A DNA stretch of 64,000 nt from Candidatus Geocrenenecus dongiae. GTDB lineage: Archaea > Thermoproteota > Nitrososphaeria_A > Caldarchaeales > Wolframiiraptoraceae. The stretch is taken from the NCBI GenBank assembly GCA_023267855.1, contig JALNLN010000009.1:1-64000 (forward strand), given 5' to 3'. Made by a program: the position numbers and the translations under genes. Below, piece after piece: positions 20,811 through 29,825 of this stretch; the first letter of the stretch is position 1; each line of letters begins with the position of its first letter. The notes beneath the pieces are model-generated. The model had not been told where the DNA came from, ran no database searches, and saw only the letters and a list, made by a program, of their open reading frames with translations.

Positions 20811-21251
20811 ATGAAGCTCGAAGGTAAAATATTCTTAAAATCTCGGAGAGAAGATGTCTGGAATTTCATATCGGAACCTGTCAAAGTTATAGAGTGTATA
20901 CCAGGTGTTCAAGAATATTCGGTAACTGAGGGGAAGAGAGTTACAGCGAAAGTTAAGGTAAGTATAGGTTTCATTAAGGGGATCTTCAATGCGTCCAGCA
21001 ACGTAATTGAAGAAGACCATGAAAACTATTTCGCTAAACTGAAGTTGAGTGGATCTGGAGCTGGAAGTGGTTTCGATGCATTAGTAGAAGTAAAATTAAA
21101 TGAAGTAGATTCTGGAACAGAGTTAGCCTGGACAGCTAATGTTAATGTTTCAGGCCCTCTTGGAAGTCTAGCTAAACCAATGTTAGAAGGATACGTTAAA
21201 AAAATCGTTAACCAGTTCTTTGACTGTATTAAGTATAAGCTTACGGGTTAA
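20811..21251 (+). CDS. SRPBCC/CoxG-family protein
   Basis: MKLEGKIFLKSRREDVWNFISEPVKVIECIPGVQ; directly upstream of molybdenum hydroxylase genes. Confidence 0.8.
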   Translation: MKLEGKIFLKSRREDVWNFISEPVKVIECIPGVQEYSVTEGKRVTAKVKVSIGFIKGIFNASSNVIEEDHENYFAKLKLSGSGAGSGFDALVEVKLNEVDSGTELAWTANVNVSGPLGSLAKPMLEGYVKKIVNQFFDCIKYKLTG

Positions 21252-21302
21252 GTATTTAAGAAATATATTTAAATAAGTTAATAGTTTGTCATAGCGCAGG
21301 AG

Positions 21303-23708
21303 GTGGAAAAACTGACATTTAAGTATATTGGTAAACCCATTCCACCCTACGATGGTTTTTACAAAGTTACTGGAACTGCAGAATATACTTTCGATATAGA
21401 GCTTCCTGGAATGTTGTATGCTAAACTAGTCACAAGTACTGTACCTCATGCTAGGATTAAGAAGATAGATTTCAGTAAGGCCTTGCAGATTCCCGGGGTG
21501 GTCAAGGTTGTGACAGGTAAAGATTTTCCATATAGAGTTGGGATGTATGCAGGAGATAGAGATCTTTTAGCTATAGATAAGGTAAGATGGGTTGGCCATC
21601 CAGTTGCGGCTGTTATTGCTGAAAGCTTGGAAGCAGCTGAAAAAGCAATTGATTTAGTTGATGTTGAATACGAAGAGCTACCTGCAGTTTTTGATCCGCT
21701 AGAAGCTCTTAAACCTGATGCACCTTTAATTCATGAAAAGATGGAAGAATATCGGCATTCACCTGCATTCAACCCTATACCTGGAACAAATATTGCTAAT
21801 AAGTTTACTCTTGTTAGAGGTGATGTAGAGAAAGGGTTTAGAGAAGCGGATGTAATTATTGAAGAACAGTTCTACATACCTCACGTAAGCCACTGCTATA
21901 TGGAGGTCCAGAACGTCGTAGCTCATTATCATCTAGATGGGACTGTTGAAATCTGGACAAGCTGGCAGAATGTTGCACCTATCAGGCAGATTATGGCTTT
22001 ATCACTTGGAATACCCCACAATAAAATTATTGTGAGAATTCCATATGTTGGAGGAGGGTTCGGAGGGAAAGCTGGACTTGGATGGGAAGCCTTGGTAACT
22101 ATACTTTCTAAGGAAGCTGGATACCGTCCCGTAAAACTTGTCTTATCGAGGAAAGAACAGTTCACCGTAGCTGCTGTTAGAGAAGGATTTTACGGATTTG
22201 CGAAAGCAGGATTCAGGAAAGATGGAAAGTTCATAGCATATGATGTTAAATTCATTTTAGATGCTGGAGCTTATGCAGACTATACTGTAAATGTAGGTAG
22301 AGCTGTCGGCTACTCTGCAGATGGATGCTACGAGATACCAAACATAAGAGTAGAATCTTTAACAGTGTATACGAATAAGATTCCAACAACTGCTTTAAGA
22401 GGGTTCGGGTATCCTGAAAGCCATTGGGTTCTTGAGCAGATAATGGATAGAGCTGCGAAGAAGATTGGAATAGATCCTGTAGAGATTAGGAGGATTAACT
22501 TGGTCAAGCCAGGTATCTCTGAAACATGTACTGGTGAAAGGCTTAGAGAAGATGCTGGAAATCCTGAAAAAGTACTTCAGACTCTACTAGAAGAGATTGA
22601 ATGGAATACTCCACCTGAGAAACTGAGAGAACCTTGGAAAATAAGATCTAAAGGTTTAGCTTTATTTGTTAAGGGTCCAGCCCAACCTCCGAATGCCGCT
22701 GCATCAGCTATCTTAAAGTTTAATGAAGATGCAAGTGTAGATCTTTTAATTGCTACTGGAAATTTCGGGCAAGGAACTATAACTGCATTGATACAGATTG
22801 TAGCAGAAGAATTCGGCCTACCCCTAGAGAAAGTTAGGGTAGATTATATTAAAGATACTCATAAATCAGCTTACACTTGGCAGACGGTTGGAAGCAGAGG
22901 TTTATTTACTGATGGAATAGCTATATTGAAAGCGATTGAAGATGCTAAGAGGCAGATATTTAGAGTTGCTTCAGAAGTGTTGAGGTGTCCAGAAGACCAT
23001 TTAGAGCTTGTTGATGGAGAAGTGAGAGTGAAAGGTAAACCTTGGATGAAGATACCTCTCCAAGACATAGTTATGGGTTATACGTATCCTAACGGCAATT
23101 CTATTGGAGGTCCAGTGATCGGTAGAGGGGTATTTATGTCTACCCATACAACATATCTTGATCCTGAGACTGGTCAAGGAAATCCAACTATCTTCCATAC
23201 GTTTGGAGGTGCGGCGGTTGAAGTAGAGATAGACTTGCTTACGGGAGAAATTAAAGTCTTGAAAGTCGTTCAAGCATTAGACTTGGGGAAAGTGATAAAC
23301 CCATTGTTGGTTAAACAACAAATGAACGGGGGGTCCTTAATGGGTTTGAGTATAGGGTTGTATGAACAGATAAAATTTGATGAAAGAGGATGGGTTGTGA
23401 ATCCGAATTTCACGAACTATTATCTAATTAGGATAAAGGATATTCCTAAAGAAGTTGTCAGGAAGACAATTGAGACACCTCAATCCGATGGACCATACGG
23501 TGCGAGAGGTATAGGTGAATTAACTATGATAGGTATTGCTCCAGCAATAGCCAATGCAGTATATAGAGCTACAGGTGTGAAGATAAACCAGCTCCCGATG
23601 AATCCAGAAAACTTGTGGAAGGCATTGAAAGAACAGAGACCAGACCTATTCGATGAAGCGTTAAAGAAGTTCATAGAATCTAAGAAGTTAGCAGAGGTGA
23701 GAGCATGA
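21303..23708 (+). CDS. Xanthine-dehydrogenase-family molybdopterin-binding large subunit (1)
   Basis: GGGFGGKAG, TALRGFGYPE, YGARGIGELTMIG; GTG start. Confidence 0.92.
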   Translation: MEKLTFKYIGKPIPPYDGFYKVTGTAEYTFDIELPGMLYAKLVTSTVPHARIKKIDFSKALQIPGVVKVVTGKDFPYRVGMYAGDRDLLAIDKVRWVGHPVAAVIAESLEAAEKAIDLVDVEYEELPAVFDPLEALKPDAPLIHEKMEEYRHSPAFNPIPGTNIANKFTLVRGDVEKGFREADVIIEEQFYIPHVSHCYMEVQNVVAHYHLDGTVEIWTSWQNVAPIRQIMALSLGIPHNKIIVRIPYVGGGFGGKAGLGWEALVTILSKEAGYRPVKLVLSRKEQFTVAAVREGFYGFAKAGFRKDGKFIAYDVKFILDAGAYADYTVNVGRAVGYSADGCYEIPNIRVESLTVYTNKIPTTALRGFGYPESHWVLEQIMDRAAKKIGIDPVEIRRINLVKPGISETCTGERLREDAGNPEKVLQTLLEEIEWNTPPEKLREPWKIRSKGLALFVKGPAQPPNAAASAILKFNEDASVDLLIATGNFGQGTITALIQIVAEEFGLPLEKVRVDYIKDTHKSAYTWQTVGSRGLFTDGIAILKAIEDAKRQIFRVASEVLRCPEDHLELVDGEVRVKGKPWMKIPLQDIVMGYTYPNGNSIGGPVIGRGVFMSTHTTYLDPETGQGNPTIFHTFGGAAVEVEIDLLTGEIKVLKVVQALDLGKVINPLLVKQQMNGGSLMGLSIGLYEQIKFDERGWVVNPNFTNYYLIRIKDIPKEVVRKTIETPQSDGPYGARGIGELTMIGIAPAIANAVYRATGVKINQLPMNPENLWKALKEQRPDLFDEALKKFIESKKLAEVRA

Positions 23709-24583
23709 GCTTCGGATCCCCTTACTTCACTTTACCAGACTTCACCTACCATAAGCCGAAGACTCTTAGAGAAGCTTTAGAACTATTAGAAAAGTATGGT
23801 GATGAAGCAAAGATTCTTGCAGGCGGAGTCGGGCTGATCGCATTCATGAAAGAAAGACTAGTCTCTCCAAGTCACGTCATAGACATAAAAGGAATACCTG
23901 AACTCAAGAAACTCGAGTATAGGAAAGGTGAAGGGCTAGTAATTGGGGCTACAGTAACTTTCTCAGAACTAGAATCATACCAGGTGATAAGAGAAAAGTA
24001 TAGAGCATTGTATCAAGCGGTGAAATTGGCCTCAGATAGCATAATAAGGAATAGAGCAACATTGGTAGGTAATATTTGTGAAGCCATACCTTGGGTTGAC
24101 GGGCCACCTCCACTAATAGCATATGGTGCAGAAGTTGAGATAAAGAGTTTGGATAAAGTTCGAAGAGTTCCAGTAGCAGAGTTCATTAAGGGACCCGTAG
24201 AGATAGATTTAGAACCTGGAGAGATCGTTACATCTATACACATACCAGACGTTCCCAGTGGGGCGAGAAGCGGATTTGTAAAATTTAACGTAGGTTCTGA
24301 GTTCGCTTTAGTAAATCTTGCAGCCTACCTCTCATTGAATGAGGAAAAGAAAGATGTAAGACTCGTCTATGGGGCTATTTCTCCAAAACCTGTTAGAGCA
24401 TTAGAAGCTGAAAAGATTCTTTCATCTGAAGGCGATATGAGAACACTCATAATATCAGCAGCTGTGAAAGCATCTGAAGAACTAGAAGTGATCTCAGATG
24501 TTCTAGCTTCAGAAGACTTTAGAAGACATCTCATCAAAATCCTCACTATGAATCTCTTAACAGAACTAGTGGAAGGTGGTTAA
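23705..24583 (+). CDS. FAD-binding medium subunit of molybdenum hydroxylase (1)
   Basis: AKILAGGVGLIAFMK, IRNRATLVGNICEAIPWVDGPPPLIA. Confidence 0.9.
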   Translation: MSFGSPYFTLPDFTYHKPKTLREALELLEKYGDEAKILAGGVGLIAFMKERLVSPSHVIDIKGIPELKKLEYRKGEGLVIGATVTFSELESYQVIREKYRALYQAVKLASDSIIRNRATLVGNICEAIPWVDGPPPLIAYGAEVEIKSLDKVRRVPVAEFIKGPVEIDLEPGEIVTSIHIPDVPSGARSGFVKFNVGSEFALVNLAAYLSLNEEKKDVRLVYGAISPKPVRALEAEKILSSEGDMRTLIISAAVKASEELEVISDVLASEDFRRHLIKILTMNLLTELVEGG

Positions 24584-24585
24584 AC

Positions 24586-25059
24586 ATGGTCCGTAAGATA
24601 TCTCTAACGGTAAATGGATATAGGAAAACTGTTGAAGTAAAAGATAATGAACTACTGATAGACGTATTAAGAGATAAATTAAAGATTAAAGGTGTGAAAG
24701 CAGCCTGCTGGCGGGGAGAATGCGGTTTATGCACTGTCTTATTGAATGGGGAGCCTGTGAAGTCTTGTCTTGTTCTTGCTGTTGAGGTTGATGGTTCTGA
24801 GATTGTTACTGTTGAAGGTTTATCTAGGGATGGTGAACTTACACCAATACAGAAAGCATTCATAGAACACGGAGCACTACAATGCGGATTCTGCACACCA
24901 GCATTCGTACTCGCATCCCATCAATTACTACTGGAAAATCCTAACCCTACAGAAGAAGAAATAAAAGAGAAACTGAGCGGCATACTGTGTAGATGCGGAA
25001 CATACTATGAGATTATTGAAGCAATCAAGAGTGCATCAAAATTTTATCAAAAGAAATAA
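24586..25059 (+). CDS. [2Fe-2S] small subunit of molybdenum hydroxylase (1)
   Basis: CWRGECGLCTVLLNGEPVKSC, CGFCTPA, CRCGTYYEII. Confidence 0.93.
   Translation: MVRKISLTVNGYRKTVEVKDNELLIDVLRDKLKIKGVKAACWRGECGLCTVLLNGEPVKSCLVLAVEVDGSEIVTVEGLSRDGELTPIQKAFIEHGALQCGFCTPAFVLASHQLLLENPNPTEEEIKEKLSGILCRCGTYYEIIEAIKSASKFYQKK
24724..24909 (+). repeat. 186-bp tract identical (inverted) to 34884-35069
   Basis: Base-by-base comparison: reverse complement of 34884-35069 matches 24724-24909 with no differences; flanks diverge. Confidence 0.95.
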
Positions 25060-25065
25060 AATGAT

Positions 25066-25239
25066 TTATAATAGTTTCTCCAATTTCTCTTTTAATCTTC
25101 TTTCTAGGCTTGGTGGAGGCTGCCAACTGATTTGAACCACTTCTACTGCCTGGTCTTTAAGAGAGCGGTAGAATATTTCTAAACCTATATTCGCTACTTT
25201 TAATTCTTCTCTAAAAAGCTTCTTTACTTTTTCACTCAT
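25066..25239 (-). CDS. 57-aa protein corresponding to the C-terminal segment of FdrA (split gene)
   Basis: MSEKVKKLFREELKVANIGLEIFYRSLKDQAVEVVQISWQPPPSLERRLKEKLEKLL; strong SD GGAGGG before ATG; starts just after the FdrA stop; resembles the E. coli FdrA C-terminus as I remember it (...VINIGLRSFALELQ...VVHYQWSPVAGG...LARLLERLQ). Confidence 0.75.
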   Translation of the reverse strand: MSEKVKKLFREELKVANIGLEIFYRSLKDQAVEVVQISWQPPPSLERRLKEKLEKLL

Positions 25240-25250
25240 CTTTATCCCTC

Positions 25251-26882
25251 CTAAACATCTAGGAACTCTTTATACGCTTTTCTCAGCTTCTCATCTGATA
25301 TCTTACAACGTTTCACAACTAGAGCTGATGCAAAAACCATTAATGCATTTGTTGGAAAGACAATAACCCCCAAGTTCTTCAACTTCTCTTCTTGTATTGA
25401 AGAGTTCTGGGGATCAGCTTCTGTACCACATACATGAGCCATCATTACGATTTCTCTTGAATCCTTCTCAGCTATTCTCTTAGCTTCAATTATTGCATCT
25501 TGCATAGCCCCAACAGGATCAGGGTTTGCTCCATATCCTAGAACAAAGTCTAATGTTATCACAGCTACTTCAGGATCTCTAGCCTCCTCTATCAATCTTA
25601 TCTTTCGGATTGTTGGATCTATCATTGGGTGGGCTCTGCCAGCTGTAAATTCTTCTTCTCCCAGATCTACTACTGTATGCATATAGCTTTTGTAAGGATC
25701 TTCCAACTTATATCTTGGGTCGAGCGGAGCGTTACTATAAACATCTTTACCTATCAATTCACGGTATATCAATAGAGATTCATACATTAATGTTCCACCT
25801 GTGTAGAGAGCTCTTAGATATTTCTGTCCCGGTTTCAGATTTTTTGAAAGCATTTTGCATGACTTCTTCAATTCTGAGAGTTTAGGAGAGAGACTCGTCT
25901 TAGCATCTTTATATTTTTCCGGATTTATGAATTTCACCATATCGAGTACAGCTGCATGGAGACTTCTACATGAATGTATCCGTTTAGCTAATTTCTTTGG
26001 AGGAACATATTTCTTAGTACCTAGGAAACATAGGGTAAATGGTTTCTTAGTTTCTTCTTCAATGAATTTTATGATCTTCTTTAATACAGGGGTATCTGGG
26101 GGTTTTGATACAACCATTATAGCTTTGGTTTCTTCGTCTTGTTCAAGATACTTGATACAATCAATAGTCATTATGCCTCCGACACTTTCTTTCACATCGT
26201 TTCCTCCGACGCCGAGACCTTGAGAAATTCCTAGACCAACTCTATCTAAGAGTACACTAACTTCTTGTAGCCCGGTGCCGGCGGCTGCAACTATCCCAAT
26301 AGGTCCTCTCCTAACTTTGTTGGCAAATGCTATAGCTTTTCCATTAATGATTGATGTTCCTGCACCTGGTCCTAAAACTAGTAGACCCCGTTCACTTGCA
26401 TATTTTTTCAGTTCTACTTCATCTTCTATTGGTACATGGTCACTAAATATGTGGATGTGTATTCCTTTCTCCAGCAATTTTAGAGCTACTTCTTTAACAT
26501 GTTGTCCTGGTATAGATATAACCGCCAGATTAATATTAGGTACATCGTCTAAAGCAGATTCAACGGTATAGTATGTTTTATCTATGGTTGGTTGAAGACT
26601 TGTCACAGGCCTCATCAACATATCCTCCACAACAGGAATTATCCTTGATAGTAAGCTTTCATCTCTTACTTTAATAGCTAGGATTAAATCATTTGATGTT
26701 GCCGCTTTCCCCTCGCTTGTTAGAAGATTTAATCTCTCTAGGATCTCTTTATTTGTATCTGTGCCCATTACTAAAGCTGCATCAAGTACTCCATCTATCT
26801 TCTTAACTTCTTCAGACAACTGCATAAGTTGTAGCGAATCTCTGAAGAAGTTCATTTTTACTAAATTCTTAACTATCTCCAT
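25251..26882 (-). CDS. fdrA: FdrA-family protein (AllF-like; acyl-CoA-synthetase/succinyl-CoA-ligase-fold carbamoyltransferase component)
   Basis: GPGAGTSIINGKAIAFAN, GLGVGGNDVKESVGG, LYTGGTLMYESLL, AGRAHPMIDPTIR motifs. Confidence 0.85.
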   Translation of the reverse strand: MEIVKNLVKMNFFRDSLQLMQLSEEVKKIDGVLDAALVMGTDTNKEILERLNLLTSEGKAATSNDLILAIKVRDESLLSRIIPVVEDMLMRPVTSLQPTIDKTYYTVESALDDVPNINLAVISIPGQHVKEVALKLLEKGIHIHIFSDHVPIEDEVELKKYASERGLLVLGPGAGTSIINGKAIAFANKVRRGPIGIVAAAGTGLQEVSVLLDRVGLGISQGLGVGGNDVKESVGGIMTIDCIKYLEQDEETKAIMVVSKPPDTPVLKKIIKFIEEETKKPFTLCFLGTKKYVPPKKLAKRIHSCRSLHAAVLDMVKFINPEKYKDAKTSLSPKLSELKKSCKMLSKNLKPGQKYLRALYTGGTLMYESLLIYRELIGKDVYSNAPLDPRYKLEDPYKSYMHTVVDLGEEEFTAGRAHPMIDPTIRKIRLIEEARDPEVAVITLDFVLGYGANPDPVGAMQDAIIEAKRIAEKDSREIVMMAHVCGTEADPQNSSIQEEKLKNLGVIVFPTNALMVFASALVVKRCKISDEKLRKAYKEFLDV

Positions 26883-26992
26883 TTTCCGTCAATTTAGATA
26901 GTTTTATTCTATGAAATAAATCTTTCTGATTTGTGGAAAGTTACAGAGTAGCCACTCTATGTGAAAACGAATGGTAAGTTTTGATAGATAGC

Positions 26993-27286
26993 TTATCCTC
27001 CTCCTATGATCTCTACTAAATCTATTACATCGATCGACACATTATCATTTTCTGTAAGTGGTGTCTCAACACCTTTCAGAAGTTTAATACTGTGTCCATT
27101 CACCAATATTACTAAATTATCTCGTAATCTTCCTTCTTGGTAAACTGCTTTCTTAAAGTTTTCTCCAAGGGTTTTTGAAATAGTTTCTATAAGTTCTCCG
27201 ACGTTTCTGGGAACTTGATCCAGTATTATCTCGTCTTTGCCAACAATCTCTCTTAACCTTGAATACAATCTAACCTTTATGCCCAT
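26993..27286 (-). CDS. MoaD/ThiS/SAMP-like ubiquitin-fold protein
   Basis: MGIKVRLYSRLREIVGKDEI... ending ...VEIIGGG (C-terminal di-Gly). Confidence 0.8.
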   Translation of the reverse strand: MGIKVRLYSRLREIVGKDEIILDQVPRNVGELIETISKTLGENFKKAVYQEGRLRDNLVILVNGHSIKLLKGVETPLTENDNVSIDVIDLVEIIGGG

Positions 27287-27331
27287 TCTATCTCTTATTT
27301 TCGATAACCAGTATAAATATCTTCTAGTTTA

Positions 27332-28249
27332 CTAAGAAATGTTAAGAATGTGATTTACTAATTTCTCAGTCAAGTTCTTACATTTTATGTTATCTATGAT
27401 TGAAGCTAATCCAGTTAAGACTCCTAGAGAAACATCTAGACCAGAAGTATGACCTCTTCTTGCAAGTTGGAGAATAGAATTTGTGAAATCTACTTCATTT
27501 CTTAAAGATATAGATTTCAGCAACCCGTATACGTCTTCGTCATAATATCCACGCTGAGCATATTTTAGAAACATTGCACTAACCCAGTTAGTATAATTGA
27601 GTAGGAATTCATCTTCTAACGTTATTCTAGGTAATTGGAATTTTTCATCCAGTAAGTTTAAGATACTTAAGAAGCCTAGTAGGAAATCATCACCAGAAGG
27701 TGTGAAACCTTCACCAACCCCGAGTAGTATTCTGTAATTCTCAGCATTCCTTACAACTTCAACATCTCTCTTTGAAAAAGGATATACTACATTCTCTAAA
27801 AATTCTCTAAATTCATTCAACCTAAAAATCGGCATACTACTTAAAGAAACGGAGTATAGTATCAAAAGCATATTCAACCCTCTTAAGTACATTTTTTCAA
27901 GTATCTCATCTAGACTATGGATTTTATCTATTCTTGGTTGAGAGTAGTACTCCGCATTCTTTAATTCGATCTCAATATCTCCGATATACATATGGAAATT
28001 TTCTACCCATACACTGTCTCCAACTTTAACGTGAAAATGAAAAGAAAAAGAATTGATTGAAGTATCTTGAAAAATATTTATGGTATGGGGAGAACGGTTA
28101 TTTTTCCGACTTATGATGATCATATCTTTGCCTGCTTCGAGATATATTGTACTGGTGAAGACATGTCTAATTTTGATTTCATGTTTAAACTTATCCAACG
28201 TCTTTTTACATCTTTCTCCGATAGTTGAAGCGTTAAGCCTATATGCCAT
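27332..28249 (-). CDS. DUF2877-family protein (AllH-like)
   Basis: LLGVGEGFTPSGDDFLLGFLS motif; overlaps DUF1116 gene end. Confidence 0.8.
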   Translation of the reverse strand: MAYRLNASTIGERCKKTLDKFKHEIKIRHVFTSTIYLEAGKDMIIISRKNNRSPHTINIFQDTSINSFSFHFHVKVGDSVWVENFHMYIGDIEIELKNAEYYSQPRIDKIHSLDEILEKMYLRGLNMLLILYSVSLSSMPIFRLNEFREFLENVVYPFSKRDVEVVRNAENYRILLGVGEGFTPSGDDFLLGFLSILNLLDEKFQLPRITLEDEFLLNYTNWVSAMFLKYAQRGYYDEDVYGLLKSISLRNEVDFTNSILQLARRGHTSGLDVSLGVLTGLASIIDNIKCKNLTEKLVNHILNIS

Positions 28250-29507
28250 ATTCTTCTACGTATGCTTCAAAAGCTTTCTTGAAGACTTCGAAGGGGAAGG
28301 ATACTATTCCTGCACCTATTTGACCTATTCCTGCTTCTTTATGAGCGATACCTGTGTTGATCGTAGGAACTATCCCTGTTTTTAGTATCTTTCTTATATC
28401 TATACCTGTCGGGGTTCCCTGAAAGTTCAAGTAAGGTATCTGGAAATACTTATGTTTAGTATACGTTATCTCATACATCTTATTAGTTATTTCAATTGCT
28501 ATTTGAACGCTTCCTCCAACCCATGAAACAATTGCTGGAGCTGCGGCCATGGCGAATCCACCGAATCCAGCTGTCTCGGTAATTGAGCTATCTCCTAAAT
28601 CTGGATTAGCATCTGATTCAGAGTATCCTGGGAACCATACACCTTTAGGTATAGGTGCTGGAGCTGTAAACCATCTGTCTCCCAACCCGCTGACCCATAC
28701 GCCGGTTTCAGTACCATTCCTAGACATAACAGTTACAATAGTGCTATACTTAATATTGTGTGCGGCTAGAGTCATAGCTTTTGCTGCGGCCATACCTAAG
28801 TTCAAAGTTGTAAAATTGTTTCCAGCTAGAAAATTGTATACTTCTTTTAATGTTTGTACATCGAACCCTGTAGTTATCATATATGGTGTGATTTCTTTGA
28901 GGAGAAGACCTGTAGCTGCATTGTATCTGTTGTGACAATCATCGCCCATCTGTAATGCTTGGGCGATAATGCTTTTTAGAGATACGCCTCCCTTATCTTT
29001 TACTATCTCTCTAATAGTTGCTTGAAGAACTGGTGAAAGTGTTGATTCCATCCATCTAAGCCTATCTATCACTTCCTTACTGTATGCTCCATATCTTAGA
29101 ACTTTCCCGATACCTTCATTGAAGTTGGAATATGTTCTGTTACCGTATTTCTTATCGTAAACTTCGTATACAGGCATTCTAGGAGATATTATTCCAGCCA
29201 TCGGTCCAACAGCATTATGGATATGGGTAGGTTCTAAGACAACTTGACCTGAAGTAACTAGTTTCTCAGCCTCTTCAGGGGTATCTGCCCATCCTTCATA
29301 AATTATCGCACCAATTATTGCTCCCTTCATCGGACCGCTTGCTTTTTCCCATGTTATAGGTGGACCAGCATGAAGTAGTAGATAGTCTTTCATTCCAGGT
29401 ATTTTTTCTTTTGCTACACCGACATCAACCCATAGTGGATCAGACTCCATCATTCTTTCAACAGCTTCTCTATTAGCTTTCTCAATCTCATCTCTTACTG
29501 AAGACAT
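28239..29507 (-). CDS. DUF1116-family protein (YlbE/AllG-like)
   Basis: LLHAGPPITWEKASGPMKGAIIGAIIYEGWA, HNAVGPMAGIISPRMPVYEV. Confidence 0.85.
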   Translation of the reverse strand: MSSVRDEIEKANREAVERMMESDPLWVDVGVAKEKIPGMKDYLLLHAGPPITWEKASGPMKGAIIGAIIYEGWADTPEEAEKLVTSGQVVLEPTHIHNAVGPMAGIISPRMPVYEVYDKKYGNRTYSNFNEGIGKVLRYGAYSKEVIDRLRWMESTLSPVLQATIREIVKDKGGVSLKSIIAQALQMGDDCHNRYNAATGLLLKEITPYMITTGFDVQTLKEVYNFLAGNNFTTLNLGMAAAKAMTLAAHNIKYSTIVTVMSRNGTETGVWVSGLGDRWFTAPAPIPKGVWFPGYSESDANPDLGDSSITETAGFGGFAMAAAPAIVSWVGGSVQIAIEITNKMYEITYTKHKYFQIPYLNFQGTPTGIDIRKILKTGIVPTINTGIAHKEAGIGQIGAGIVSFPFEVFKKAFEAYVEEYGI

Positions 29508-29825
29508 ACATACTCAACTTACAAAGATCACAACTACTTAAAAACTTTAACTATCTGATTTACAGGTGATGTGTCAATAAAGAATTGCTCTCCTGAAGTA
29601 AAACTTACAACAATAGTGGAAGTTTTCCAAGAAGATTTTTCCAGATATCTTTCCAACTTTAATCGCTACGTTCTATGAAGTTTCACCAAATATCCATTTA
29701 CCTAGTGATCTTTACCATCCATCTCATTAATACAGAAAACAGAATGTTAACGTTAATATTGAAAATTCCAATTCTCAATGCATCTTTAAATACTTCTAAT
29801 TCTGAAGAAATATCTGTGAAGATGA

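Noticed and set aside
24546-24896. Antisense ORF of 116 aa repeated at 34897-35331 with an identical N-terminal half
   Set aside because: It is the shadow of the identical 186-bp tract in the [2Fe-2S] subunit genes, not an independent duplicated gene.
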